From Kiritimatiellota bacterium B12222 (lineage in GTDB: Bacteria; Verrucomicrobiota; Kiritimatiellia; SS1-B-03-39; UBA6053), in contig CP120722.1 of NCBI GenBank assembly GCA_029719485.1, forward strand, positions 4,154,001 to 4,218,000: a DNA stretch of 64,000 nt, in the 5' to 3' direction. How positions within the stretch are numbered: position 1 is the stretch's first letter; each line of letters begins with the position of its first letter. Both the position numbers and the translations under genes were made by a program. This document shows positions 45,801 through 54,816 of this stretch, piece by piece. Under the pieces are notes generated by a model. It worked only from the letters and a program-made list of their open reading frames with translations, did no database searches and was not told the DNA's origin.

Positions 45801-47281
45801 AGCGTTTCTTTTCCCACTACCGCACCACTGCCTGATAAAAATTCCACACCGAGGACACCACGATAAGAATTATCCATAGACTTCAGATCTGTAGAAGTTG
45901 CAAATTTGAATTCATAACGCCCCTGGGAAACAGGGAAGGTCGGGCCAATGACACTTACCTCATCATGCAAAGTGGCATCCGTTTTACGAAGAGCCAAAAC
46001 TTTCTCACCTTTAAAGGCTTCGGTATCTTCTACCGCAACCCCGGCACTTGCTTTCCATGTGTTGGGTAAGGTCGATAGCGCTTCGAATCCCATTTGATAG
46101 ACCACCTCGTCACTGTGTCCGGGCATCAGTGCCTCAGCTTGGATATCCGCAATAGCGAAAGAGACAATCTTCTCTCTATCTCCTCCAGGTTTGGCCACAC
46201 CAAAATGGAAATACTGAGGAGCACCATGCCATTTGCCATCTTTGGCCCCGCCCCAATGTTCTCCACCCGCAATCTCAAGGGGATTGATACGCAAAGTATG
46301 CCACTGACCATCAGAAATCACCGGAATGTTTTTTACCTGATGGATCTGACCACTACCATCCTTAAGTTGCACCCCCACTCGAGTCAGGTTTTCAGATTTG
46401 TAACGAATGTTTAAACTTATCAAATCTTTCATCCCGAATTCAGTTAAATCCCGGGATACCGCCACGTAGCCCCCGCCTTCAGTAAAGTCACCGGTAAGCT
46501 TCATCGCATACATGCCCGCTTCGGGTTGATTCTCAAGCAACGTAAGCGTTGCTTTGGCACCTTTAAATTCCGGACCATTGGTATAAGACCAAAAGTGTTC
46601 ACCCTCAATCACCTCATCCAAACGCAAGGTCGTGGGTACCCCTGCAGACGCTTTCGCGTCTGCTTCGGATGTTATGGGACGGGGAATAATCGTAACTTTG
46701 TTAATCCAGATGGTGTGTGCCTTTGCGTCTTCTTTGCTTTGACGGCCGAGTAAAATGACTAATTTTTTGGCCGGCCCTTTCCAACTCTGCTCCTCTTTAT
46801 TCCCTCCCCAGGATTCATACTTCACAATTGAAGTAGTGGCTCCAGCTGAGGTCCCTTGATTGGCGAAGTAACGCTCCAACGGAAATGAGATCCGTTGCCA
46901 ACCCGGATCTACTTGAGTGCGGAGTCTAATCTGATGACAACGGTTGTTCGCGTCGATCACCCGAAGGGTCAATCGATCTGAATCTTGCCCTTTTACCCAA
47001 AAGAACAATTCGCGAATATCCACCCCATCAATCGTCGTCGCGGCTTGCACGTAGTTGCCACCGTTGCGAAAATCTCCCGTCAATTTCAGACTCTGTTGAC
47101 CATTGTATAAGGCCGTTGGATCGATTTCAAGACTCCCCTTGGCTCCTGGAAATTCAGGACCATTATTAAAGGTCCACCCCAGATGAGGTTCTCCGGGTTT
47201 CATGAGCGATACGGCATCCTGTGCATGTGCGAAAGATAGCAAACACAGCAAGGAACAGATGAAAGCAAAATATTTATTCAT
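42872..47281 (-). CDS. Large secreted clan GH-A-like hydrolase with multiple carbohydrate-binding modules
   Basis: A 1469-residue exported protein (signal peptide MNKYFAFICSLLCLLSFAHA). It has two N-terminal beta-sandwich modules of similar type (about 30-200 and 220-385; each contains a 'L-K-L-T-G-D-F-x-x-G-G' segment), a third beta module (about 395-545), a GH-A-like catalytic domain, and a C-terminal CBM9-like domain. In the catalytic domain N778-E779-P780 (INLGNEPHNKG) is the expected acid/base and E869 (KPIWSTEVGLNSQG) the expected nucleophile. The C-terminal module has LTIDGKLNEADWATASV. It is a longer paralog of the protein at 9033-12341, from which it differs mainly by the first ~390 residues. 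It heads the leftward operon, with a CTTTAAAG element upstream. I cannot name the GH family. Confidence 0.82.
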   Translation of the reverse strand: MNKYFAFICSLLCLLSFAHAQDAVSLMKPGEPHLGWTFNNGPEFPGAKGSLEIDPTALYNGQQSLKLTGDFRNGGNYVQAATTIDGVDIRELFFWVKGQDSDRLTLRVIDANNRCHQIRLRTQVDPGWQRISFPLERYFANQGTSAGATTSIVKYESWGGNKEEQSWKGPAKKLVILLGRQSKEDAKAHTIWINKVTIIPRPITSEADAKASAGVPTTLRLDEVIEGEHFWSYTNGPEFKGAKATLTLLENQPEAGMYAMKLTGDFTEGGGYVAVSRDLTEFGMKDLISLNIRYKSENLTRVGVQLKDGSGQIHQVKNIPVISDGQWHTLRINPLEIAGGEHWGGAKDGKWHGAPQYFHFGVAKPGGDREKIVSFAIADIQAEALMPGHSDEVVYQMGFEALSTLPNTWKASAGVAVEDTEAFKGEKVLALRKTDATLHDEVSVIGPTFPVSQGRYEFKFATSTDLKSMDNSYRGVLGVEFLSGSGAVVGKETLAEPFRKSPWKPGSKQVDIPAGASQARFTARINKEAPGVFRVDDLSVASMAVERKDDRIQRLTFRASELGHLLFPESSRIVEVEVLANKPLPAEQREVLCELRDYWGAEQSATLPVTLTRAGRQKSLFVYKGTVDLSAVPMELGRYYELHGRIEREDANPFTYYTTLAILPEAPANAFPPEVIPFTSRNWDNRMEAYVRLTHRLGIRICGVWGSFKAEPPYKTQAPQLNLVEELGMGWLTSTPAGLIERRSKGYEKYTEESLRAGMRQFLADYGHIRPLIINLGNEPHNKGDEIDVDVDAYRILYSEIKSIDPTITVVGTSVGATEGYFAAGMGEWLDAYDFHTYEDVNLIRKIVQQRYPDLFEKYGFAKPIWSTEVGLNSQGMDRQQVAGTLYKKFVNFFAVGGANISWFGLLYPDPQGKNADSFGSAHNVFDCRFNIYAPKLDAIAYYNAVNAIADKQFVDEQSYGEDIQAFLFQNDEGQALQVWYTEKSQSEVFVPLAGVGKVQAIRIDGSRSDLNADGKGLSLSVSTDPVVLLYDGGPAKLAKALGTPAIRMAKVPDMIVRGEKSSFDVELVNADADQVSLKAPPMWRIESEATQDAEGRSVVRFTVEAPVESAVRAADMVIELAGKDGQLNGQLFYRPGVTGTVSMELLPVAAVGEQAAAVRVRVHNNSPMKQQVTWDVVLTGEQELENGGFTQENTTSAYFSDTQSSSLELEGKESFEAIIPIADADLYKVYRVRASVRDAANRVTVKERPVAAFYGVEKVDASLTIDGKLNEADWATASVRSLDQENQFFALAHAKPLQTWEGPQDLSTEIRYLWDDEYLYLGISVTDDIAGILQEDSRMWFQDGLQFLVDPMRTSDHKIGKYDYSLGMGLKGLQAWCHLSADADAPTGNVEDFIMASQAGAEGTGSRVYEIAIPWSRLAPFTPEAGGNLGFTLILNEDDGNNRDSFMTWFGNAHNKDVDVVGDLLLLP

Positions 47282-47351
47282 ATCAATAAGTCGTGGGTTT
47301 AGGATGGGGGATGCATGTCATTTCGGAATGACAGTCTCTATTCTGATTATT

Positions 47352-47359
47352 CTTTAAAG
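47352..47359 (-). promoter_or_regulatory. CTTTAAAG element, copy 5
   Basis: On the minus strand the context reads TTTTAAT-CTTTAAAG-AATAATC. It lies 70 bp upstream of the ATG at 47281 of the leftward hydrolase operon. Confidence 0.5.
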
Positions 47360-47444
47360 ATTAAAATATAAGTATGAATGCACGCTTGTAAAGCCCAAAT
47401 TGGGGAAAGTAATCTTTCAGGTGAGGCCATGCATTTTACACCGT

Positions 47445-48161
47445 CTAATCGCGATCGCGAATGACAAACAGAGTCAGTGGTTCTTTTGACAGTGCAGAGG
47501 AGGTCGATTTCTCTTCCAGCGTTTGATCCACTTGTGAAGGATCCGCAATAAATGCGGTGACGCGGTCATTCTTACGGACAGTAATCCCGCTCATTAATCC
47601 CATTTCCCACTCCTCACCTGAATGGGCACGATAAGCGATCTTCACCCCCACCCCTTCGTTCTCAGGCGTAATCACTTCGGAAGCACCGGGAGCCAATGAA
47701 AGGAGTGGATTTTTATTTGCCTGAATCCGTAAGTCATATCCTGTAAAATTGACCATGCGCAATTTTCCGGGACTCGGATTGTCTCGATCCTGCTTTAAAA
47801 CCGCGGAGCGGTAACGGCCTGCCTGATCTACCCAGATCACAACCAAATTTTGAGCGGGAGGCGGATATAAAGTGGCTTTGACCAAGGGCTGCGGACGGAT
47901 CCCCTGCTCCCCTTCGACCGGAAGATAGAAAATCAAGTCAGCAGAGGGCTTTGGAATTTTTTGCAGCGCGGAAGGGACCTTCTGAATGAGCCGAAGTGGT
48001 TGAGGTTCAGCATCCATTACGTAAAACATGTCGAGGTGGTTCCGGTTCCATCCAATTACCCGGAACTTATAAAGCTCCTCCTCGGCAGGCGTTGATTGGG
48101 CCTGTAAGCAACAGGGCAAAAAGGTGATCAACCATAAACAGAGTGTCGTTTTATATTTCAT
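47445..48161 (-). CDS. Exported protein paired with pseudopilin-like gene
   Basis: A 238-residue protein with signal peptide MKYKTTLCLWLITFLPCCLQ (cleaved near AQS). The ATG at 48159-48161 was taken because it begins the signal peptide; an in-frame start at 48224 would lie well inside the upstream gene. The start overlaps the end of the giant protein gene at 48151-52020 by 11 bp, implying translational coupling. Conserved-looking parts are YRSAVLKQDRDNPSPGKLRM, VNFTGYDLRIQANK and LLSLAPGASEVITPE. Small exported proteins of this type accompany Verru_Chthon-like cassettes in my recollection of the group. The function is unknown. Confidence 0.75.
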   Translation of the reverse strand: MKYKTTLCLWLITFLPCCLQAQSTPAEEELYKFRVIGWNRNHLDMFYVMDAEPQPLRLIQKVPSALQKIPKPSADLIFYLPVEGEQGIRPQPLVKATLYPPPAQNLVVIWVDQAGRYRSAVLKQDRDNPSPGKLRMVNFTGYDLRIQANKNPLLSLAPGASEVITPENEGVGVKIAYRAHSGEEWEMGLMSGITVRKNDRVTAFIADPSQVDQTLEEKSTSSALSKEPLTLFVIRDRD

Positions 48162-51100
48162 AAGGAGTGAGCCATCTAAAGGAAATGATACGGAAGCGGC
48201 GGCCAAATGCAAGATTGAGTCCATTGAGTTGAGAGGAAGTCATGGTCGGACGATCGGAGTCGTCAAGATAGTCGGGAACCCGTTGCACCACCGCCTCACA
48301 CCACGCCCGCACCAATACCCGGGGGGAGTCACTCGCGTCATTGGGGTCCACCATTTCACCGTAAGTTCGAATCACAAAGGTATCAGAACGGGCTGCCAAT
48401 GATGGCGCCAGAGCTTGCAGGACATCAGACTGATTCAACCATCCCGGGGCGGCCATATAGGTGCTCAAACCTGAGTCCGTACCCTCCGGCATAAATTCGT
48501 TATCAGGATACAATTGATCGCGATCATCATTCGCCTGCTTCAGAGCTGACCCTTGATTAAATACCGCGTTTATATCTGTTCGGTCAATGGCCTGCTGAAT
48601 CGCTCCCGACAAACTGGTATCAGCAACAGGATCTCCCGGCATCGCCGCCGGAGTAAGATTGCGATTCACAAATGAGGCCAGCGAAAGAAAAGGACCTCGT
48701 GCCCTGACCTGTTTAACCATTTCAACCGCCAACGCTGAGACCTGGTCATCCGTCAATACGCGAAATCCCAAATAACTGTCATCCGATCGTTTAGCCACAT
48801 TAAATGAAGGAAGTTCACTCTGGGCGGCCCCGAGCTGATGGATCGAACGCGCAAAAGGCGTGAGGCCCGCATCAGCATCGGCTTGTCCAACCCCTAATCC
48901 CCGTAACCCGGACAACACCGCCGTCCACGCCTCTACCGAAGTTGAATTTACATTGAATGCACCATCTATAAATAAATGCGCAGCCGGCACGCGTCCGTTT
49001 TCTCCCGGCCCCAGCATCGCGGGATCAGGAATTATCTCGGAGGAATTTGAGCCTCGCAGTTGCCCCAAAGACGGCGTGCCCTCTCTATAAATCAGGCGTT
49101 GGTTTGCTGGAGGCGGCGCTAAAGTCGTGTTCACTCCTGAGGCGGGTCGCACTGTAGAGAAAAAATTTCGATCCCATAACGCGGTGTTGAGTAAATACGA
49201 AATATCGTAGCGGCGGATGTTATCCAGTTTTGGAATATCCGGCACATAGCCCTCATATCCTTCGGGGATATCTCCCATGGCGTTTGCAGATAAATCGTCC
49301 TGTTCGCTAAAAGTGATTCCCCAATAATTCGGCATGGGGATTGTACGACTCAACTCCCGAGGTACATAACGCTCGTAACGTGAATTCCCTACCCCCATTC
49401 CCGTTTGATCCGCCACCCCCAGCGCTAGATCATTGGCCGTCAGATCCAGATGAGAAAGTTGTGCCAAGGATAATACAGGAACTTCTTCAGGAGAAAGCAC
49501 AGCAGGAATATCACTCAACACAAAGTCATTTCCATCCTTGTGGGCATATCCCCAAGCCTGTTGTTCCGCGGAGGAAGGATCCAAATCTTGAGTCATCACG
49601 CTTTCTGAAAAATTAATACTCTGATACACCCCGTAAGGAGCGACATTCAGAAGTTTATAAGCCGTACTATCGGAGCGTTCACTCAGCGTTCGAAGATACT
49701 GATGCGTTCCCAACAGGTTGGATTCTGCATGAATCGCACGAATAGATTCTCCAAAATATGCGCCAGCCGACGAACCATCCAAAAACAGGCGTATAATTCT
49801 AGCACCTCCCATCACTTCCCCATCTATACCGGATTCAAAAATCGTTCCCGGTCCGTATTTCACATGCACACCACGATTTTTATAAGCAGCATCATTACTT
49901 AAAGAAGGCCAAAATTTTCCAGTGACCATTTTCTGCAGCACAGAATGTGGTTTCCCTGGAACTGTAAGGGTATAATTCAAGCCGGTCTCAAAATGAGGGG
50001 GCACCCGTAACCCATATCGAAATAACGCGTCTCCAGGGATAGGATCTCCATCAAAAATACCCGCGGGTAATCGAGGATCCGAGGAGAGATAATGAGAGTC
50101 ACATACATGACTGTAGTAGGTCAAAGGCGCAGCGGATGTCATCTCTTGAAGCGGAACCACGGTAAACGTTAAGCCGTCGATCGTTTCAGAAGGAAGCGTT
50201 CCCGATGAAATTTTGTACGCCTTGGTCTGACCAGGGCCGATCTCCAAATCACCAGGCGGAATTTGAAACAATACTTGATCGAGTACCCCGGGATGCCCCA
50301 CATCGGGATCTGCAGGCCCATCGGGGTATTTCAAAAGAGGATATGACCGCAAATCTGTTGTAAACTGAGGATTTACATTGTCACCTCGGGTGAACAGATA
50401 GACAAATTCATCCGCATCAGGCGGGGGAAGTTGATAGTCACACACCAGCGAGACTTCCCACCCTCTATGTTTCCCGTTTCCTGACCCCTGGGGCTGAAGC
50501 GATACACGAAGATTCAATCCCTCTGGAGCTGTAAGTGTTCGTGAATAAGGATTGCCGAGAACCACAATCAATGAGGTATCAATTTCGGGACCTTTACGAA
50601 GGGCAAACATCGTTCTCGCCTGTAGAATCACAGGCGAAATACCCACCTGAACTTTCACCGGATTCGCATCGATATCTACGGTCGGCTGCACTTCCAAATC
50701 ACCGGGATGATCAAAGGCGTATTGATAAAAAGACTTTACTTGATCCCATTTCGGACCGAGACGAGGACTGACATCTAGACTTGTGTACCCCCAACCGCCC
50801 TGTGCAACAGAACGCGAAAAGGGGGAAGATTTGGCATTAAATTTGGATCCACTAAAGTCGGAAACCGGTGCACTCCCATCCGGAATGAGATTACTCCCGT
50901 CCAAAAATGTATCGCCAGAACGTGCATCGAGATGGAAACTTAAATCCTGACGTAACCCTCCAAACTGAGAGTCGGCCAATACCCCTTGGGCATAGGGTGT
51001 GAGATCATGCACATGCGCTTGAAGATTCGCGGCCGAAACCCCAGCAGCGGCAAGCTCAATTTGAGTTCGGCTGACCGTGCGGTCAACGCCACGGTAAAGG

Positions 51101-52020
51101 TCTGAGGAAGCGTCTGTGGCGGCAGTGGGATACGTGCTGTCATTAAATGCAGACATCCGCTCAATACCATTCCGCTGCGCGACCAAAACACGATACCGAC
51201 TATCCCGACTGTCAGTCGAATTCCCATCGTCTGGCGTTTCGTTATCAATATAAGGATCCACCAAGTTGAACTTTGCTTTGACCCCTTCATCCCCCACCCA
51301 CCATGCGAAACGGCCCACGCGTTCAGTATTTTGAGTGAGATTTTCTAAAGGAGCCGCAATATAAGCCTCGGGATCATCACCTGCGGAGGCCGGGCCCAAC
51401 AGCAGAGCGGCAGGTTGCGCACCCAGGGATAGCTGCGTAAAAGCCGAGGTGTTCGCACTGAGGGCAAGCCCTCCCTTTTCAACCACAGCCATGTTCGGCG
51501 TAAACGGAAAAGGTGGCGCAAAGGTTGGCGCCGTAATTTGCCCATTGCTCCCCGAATGAAATGCTGCGCGGTTGCCACTCACCAACCATGAGAGCAGAAT
51601 GGGCTCAGGCGATTCAGTAAAAATGGATTCAGGTGAGTTGAGATTTCCCCAAACCCCCGTCCAATATCGGGTTCCATTTTGGGTCGCACTCAAACCATTG
51701 CTGCCGCGAGAGGAAAATGTCACCCCCGTAGCCCCATCTCCCAATGAGGCGCTCGCCGTACTTCGCTGATCAGGCCCTGCAGTTTTTTGAAGCTGATCCA
51801 TCGCCAAATTCAAAGCGAGCTGGGCAATCAACTGTGCTTGCCGTCGATTCTGATGTAGCGTTTGTTCACGAAGAGCTAAACGAACCGATACCGTAAATCC
51901 CAAAGTGAGCACCAACAGGAGCGAAACCACCAGTAGGGTAAGCAACAACACCGACCCGCAGCGCTGACGCAAAGGGGAGGCCTTTTGCAATTTTGAATCA
52001 GAGCGTTGTGAGATCATCAT
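48151..52020 (-). CDS. Verru_Chthon cassette protein A-like pseudopilin-related giant protein
   Basis: A 1289-residue protein. The basic N-terminus (MMISQRSDSKLQKASPLRQR) precedes a single membrane helix (GSVLLLTLLVVSLLLVLTL), then an amphipathic helix LIAQLALNLAMDQLQKTAGP, a beginning typical of PilX/GspK-like pseudopilins and of the Verru_Chthon cassette protein A family in Verrucomicrobia. The rest is a long extracytoplasmic region rich in Asp, Ser and Pro with no recognised enzymatic motif. It likely takes part in a type II secretion/type IV pilus-like assembly. It is coupled to the small exported protein gene downstream. A CTTTAAAG element is 95 bp upstream. Confidence 0.78.
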   Translation of the reverse strand: MMISQRSDSKLQKASPLRQRCGSVLLLTLLVVSLLLVLTLGFTVSVRLALREQTLHQNRRQAQLIAQLALNLAMDQLQKTAGPDQRSTASASLGDGATGVTFSSRGSNGLSATQNGTRYWTGVWGNLNSPESIFTESPEPILLSWLVSGNRAAFHSGSNGQITAPTFAPPFPFTPNMAVVEKGGLALSANTSAFTQLSLGAQPAALLLGPASAGDDPEAYIAAPLENLTQNTERVGRFAWWVGDEGVKAKFNLVDPYIDNETPDDGNSTDSRDSRYRVLVAQRNGIERMSAFNDSTYPTAATDASSDLYRGVDRTVSRTQIELAAAGVSAANLQAHVHDLTPYAQGVLADSQFGGLRQDLSFHLDARSGDTFLDGSNLIPDGSAPVSDFSGSKFNAKSSPFSRSVAQGGWGYTSLDVSPRLGPKWDQVKSFYQYAFDHPGDLEVQPTVDIDANPVKVQVGISPVILQARTMFALRKGPEIDTSLIVVLGNPYSRTLTAPEGLNLRVSLQPQGSGNGKHRGWEVSLVCDYQLPPPDADEFVYLFTRGDNVNPQFTTDLRSYPLLKYPDGPADPDVGHPGVLDQVLFQIPPGDLEIGPGQTKAYKISSGTLPSETIDGLTFTVVPLQEMTSAAPLTYYSHVCDSHYLSSDPRLPAGIFDGDPIPGDALFRYGLRVPPHFETGLNYTLTVPGKPHSVLQKMVTGKFWPSLSNDAAYKNRGVHVKYGPGTIFESGIDGEVMGGARIIRLFLDGSSAGAYFGESIRAIHAESNLLGTHQYLRTLSERSDSTAYKLLNVAPYGVYQSINFSESVMTQDLDPSSAEQQAWGYAHKDGNDFVLSDIPAVLSPEEVPVLSLAQLSHLDLTANDLALGVADQTGMGVGNSRYERYVPRELSRTIPMPNYWGITFSEQDDLSANAMGDIPEGYEGYVPDIPKLDNIRRYDISYLLNTALWDRNFFSTVRPASGVNTTLAPPPANQRLIYREGTPSLGQLRGSNSSEIIPDPAMLGPGENGRVPAAHLFIDGAFNVNSTSVEAWTAVLSGLRGLGVGQADADAGLTPFARSIHQLGAAQSELPSFNVAKRSDDSYLGFRVLTDDQVSALAVEMVKQVRARGPFLSLASFVNRNLTPAAMPGDPVADTSLSGAIQQAIDRTDINAVFNQGSALKQANDDRDQLYPDNEFMPEGTDSGLSTYMAAPGWLNQSDVLQALAPSLAARSDTFVIRTYGEMVDPNDASDSPRVLVRAWCEAVVQRVPDYLDDSDRPTMTSSQLNGLNLAFGRRFRIISFRWLTPYEI

Positions 52021-52433
52021 ATTTTATGAGGGAATAACTTTATGTTCAGGCACGAAACCGCATTTGATTTACACGGGTAAAGGAATAGGTTCCAAATCTA
52101 CATCAACACTGTACACTTTAAAGTGTTAATCATTAACTACGAAAAGAGATTATTTTCAAGCGCCAAATGAGTTTCCTGAGACCCAAGCATGAAAAAACCT
52201 TGAAATTTATGAAAAATGAGCCCATCCCCACCCAGCCTCTATTGTTGAGTACGACCGTCACTAGACGGAGATCCGTGCTGAAAAAAGCTCCCGCAAATAA
52301 GAAGGATCATTACATAAAATAGCGGAAAAACTTGTCGCCCCCCTAGAATAGCCTATAGTCTCTCAATTATGAAAAGTCTTCCGCAGTTCAAGCTGTACCA
52401 GCTTCCCAGTCCAGCATTTAACCACAAGTCACA
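52021..52433. other. Divergent intergenic region
   Basis: No gene is seen in these 413 bp between the giant pseudopilin-like gene (leftward) and the GntR-LacI regulator (rightward). It holds one CTTTAAAG element (52116-52123) in the left half; nothing recognisable in the right half. Confidence 0.7.
52116..52123 (-). promoter_or_regulatory. CTTTAAAG element, copy 6
   Basis: The context is the perfect 12-bp palindrome ACACTTTAAAGTGT with the outer A/T pair. It lies 95 bp upstream of the leftward start at 52020 and about 310 bp upstream of the regulator start at 52434. Confidence 0.5.
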
Positions 52434-53567
52434 ATGAAGGGTTCACCAAAGTCAGAAGGGGCAAACTCCTTAAAATCTGCTCATAAAGCCTTGCAGGCAA
52501 ATCCGTTATGGAAATCCCCTCTACATGTGCAAATCAGAGAAACCTTGCGTCAACTGATCAAAGATCAGTTTAAACCCGGGGATAAATTTTTTAGTGAACC
52601 TGAATTAATTAAGCAACTCGGCGTCTCGCAAGGAACAGTGCGACGTGCGCTCACCGATTTGAGTCATGAAGGCATATTGATTCGACGCGTGCCACAAGGA
52701 ACCTTCATCGCTGAAAATCCCACAGAAGGATACACCTTAGGGGTCTTCATGCCCCAATACGACTCTCCTTTCCTGATGGACTTGCTGGAATACATTTCAA
52801 AAGGCTGTCGTAATCAGTCTGTTCCCATCAAAATCCACAAAACGTATCGGGGTGAAGAACTCAATTCAGCCCTCAGTGGCATCAATCCTATCACCACTCA
52901 TGAACGCATCCTCTTGCTGGGTGAGACCCCGGAAACGGCCATCGAATTGCATCGCACCCTTTCAAACCGTGGGTATCGCGTCATCAATGTAGACACATTG
53001 TTAGAAGGATGTGGAGATGGCTACGTCGGAGTCGACAATGTGGCCGGCATCGAAATGGGCTTAAACTATTTGGTCGATCTGGGACACAAACGCATTACCC
53101 TTTTGGTGAATGAAACCATGGAATCCGGCAATATTCGGGAACGTGTGGCGGCATTCGAAAACTTTTGCAAAGAACACAACCTTCCGGAAAGTAAGGTGGT
53201 AGACTGTGGAACAGATTTTTGGACCGATTCATCCGAAACGGCCTCAAGCCACATGTCAGAAGTGATGTCCGCAACAGCCCCCCCCACCGCCATTATGACC
53301 GTTTCGGCACCCGGCGCATGGGGCGTTTTGCAGTGGTTGCAAGAAAACCACGTGGCTGTGCCCGAAAAAGTTTCGCTCTTAAGCTTTGATGACGCAACCA
53401 CCAACCGCTTCCTGCATCCAACCCTCACGTCGATTGCACAACCTATCGAAGAGATGGCCCAGCGGATTCTGGAGCTGATCTTTGCTGACGAGATGCCGGA
53501 ACAAGCCACACATCTGCTCACACCTTATCTGGTCATCCGGAAAAGTTGTAGCAAGATGACGCAATAG
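52434..53567 (+). CDS. GntR-LacI hybrid transcriptional regulator
   Basis: A 377-residue regulator. Residues about 25-95 are a GntR-type winged helix (PLHVQIRETLRQLIKDQFKP, then PELIKQLGVSQGTVRRALTD), followed by a LacI-type sugar-binding domain (about 105-370) with DYVGVDN-like 'GDGYVGVDNVAGIEMGLNYL', LGHKRITLLV and VSLLSFDDATTNRFLHP. This layout is that of AraR-like repressors: the sugar released from the polysaccharide would relieve repression. It is cytoplasmic. It converges with the XylR-type regulator at 53594, leaving 26 bp between stops. It is a candidate to bind the CTTTAAAG palindrome, but that is inference. Confidence 0.92.
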   Translation: MKGSPKSEGANSLKSAHKALQANPLWKSPLHVQIRETLRQLIKDQFKPGDKFFSEPELIKQLGVSQGTVRRALTDLSHEGILIRRVPQGTFIAENPTEGYTLGVFMPQYDSPFLMDLLEYISKGCRNQSVPIKIHKTYRGEELNSALSGINPITTHERILLLGETPETAIELHRTLSNRGYRVINVDTLLEGCGDGYVGVDNVAGIEMGLNYLVDLGHKRITLLVNETMESGNIRERVAAFENFCKEHNLPESKVVDCGTDFWTDSSETASSHMSEVMSATAPPTAIMTVSAPGAWGVLQWLQENHVAVPEKVSLLSFDDATTNRFLHPTLTSIAQPIEEMAQRILELIFADEMPEQATHLLTPYLVIRKSCSKMTQ

Positions 53568-53593
53568 AATATCCAGCTCACCCTCTGGGCTTT

Positions 53594-54742
53594 TCACTGA
53601 ACTTCCCCTGCGCCATTCCCTACACTCATACCCGTGCCCTGCGCTTTTCGTCGATAGCCCGAGGGCGTTTCCCCAAGCGCTGTACGCATCACCTTCCCAA
53701 ACCAACTGGCACTGGTAAATCCAGATTTTTGCGCCACCTCTTCGATGGGAAGACTGGTCATGCGCAACAAACGACAGGCTTCATCTAAACGAACCCGTTG
53801 AATCTCTTCCTGTGGCGTTCGTCCAAGCACTTTGTGAAAATGACGCTCCAAGGTACGTCGGCTCATAGGCACATGAGTGAGTAAATCCTCCACCCCCGAC
53901 CACTGGGCGGCATGTTGCCGAATGAGTCGCATCGCCTCTGCAATCCGAGGATCAATATCTTCCAAAAACGTGGACTCCCGCACCACAACACCCGCCGGAG
54001 ATAAATGACGCAACCAGGGAACGCTCTCCCCTTTCAGCATGGCCTCGAGGGTAACACAGGCCTCATACCCAATCCGCTCAGCCTGTATATCAACGCTGCT
54101 GAGTGTCGGTTGCGTATATTCACAGATATGGGTTTCATTATCCACACCAACAATCGCAACTTGTTGGCGCACATCAAAATGATTCGCAGCACAAGCACGT
54201 AACAAACTGGCAGCCCCCAAATCGTTTGAAAGCATAAGCCCCACCGGCTTGGGAAGCGTCATAAGCCAGGATATATTCTCTCGAGTTGACCAGCTACCAA
54301 AGCGATGACAGCTGTGCCCCGCATCCCGAAGACCCGCAACAAAACCTTCTTCACGTCCTAGACTATATTTGCGACCCGGTTGACCTAGAAAAGCAAAATG
54401 TTTAAGCGGGAGCGAACTAAGATGTTCCGCTCCTAACCGTCCCACAGTAAAATCATCCACACAAATCGTGTGAAAATGCTCCGCACACATTTTGGTGATA
54501 TTCACGACGGGCATCTCTAAATCAGCCAATGCCGTATCCACAGGATCGATACATTGCACAATCACCCCATCAATTCCTTTGCCAGTCCAATCCATCCGTT
54601 TCGTATCATTCACATCCACCTGTTCAAGAATCAGACTCCAACCACGGGACAACGCAAAACGACTAATCCCAATGAGGGTGGTGAAACCAAAATGATGTCG
54701 CACATCAATGCGAACCACGATTTTAACGTCATTATTTTTCAT
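53594..54742 (-). CDS. XylR-type regulator (LacI-like sensor plus AraC DNA-binding domain)
   Basis: A 382-residue regulator. The ATG at 54740-54742 has GAGG 7 bp upstream and starts MKNNDVKIVVRIDVRHHFGF; a start 30 bp further up is less likely. Residues about 1-270 form a LacI/periplasmic-binding-protein-type sensor (LMLSNDLGAASLLRACAANH, VAIVGVDNETHICEYTQPTL), and residues about 280-375 an AraC helix-turn-helix pair (VPMSRRTLERHFHKVLGRTP, IEEVAQKSGFTSASWFGKVM). The order matches XylR activators of sugar utilisation. It runs divergently from the GH16 operon at 54870 and likely regulates it. An element CTATAAAG (54817-54824) lies between them. Confidence 0.92.
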   Translation of the reverse strand: MKNNDVKIVVRIDVRHHFGFTTLIGISRFALSRGWSLILEQVDVNDTKRMDWTGKGIDGVIVQCIDPVDTALADLEMPVVNITKMCAEHFHTICVDDFTVGRLGAEHLSSLPLKHFAFLGQPGRKYSLGREEGFVAGLRDAGHSCHRFGSWSTRENISWLMTLPKPVGLMLSNDLGAASLLRACAANHFDVRQQVAIVGVDNETHICEYTQPTLSSVDIQAERIGYEACVTLEAMLKGESVPWLRHLSPAGVVVRESTFLEDIDPRIAEAMRLIRQHAAQWSGVEDLLTHVPMSRRTLERHFHKVLGRTPQEEIQRVRLDEACRLLRMTSLPIEEVAQKSGFTSASWFGKVMRTALGETPSGYRRKAQGTGMSVGNGAGEVQ

Positions 54743-54816
54743 AGGTACCTCAACTAGCACAAGCATCATCATGACGCAATACTACCAATAGTTGACGCGT
54801 GAGGCACTTGTCCATT

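Noticed and set aside
45154-46016. CTTTAAAG at 45154-45161 and 46009-46016
   Set aside because: Both lie within the coding sequence of the large hydrolase and lack the A/T-rich flanks; treated as chance matches.
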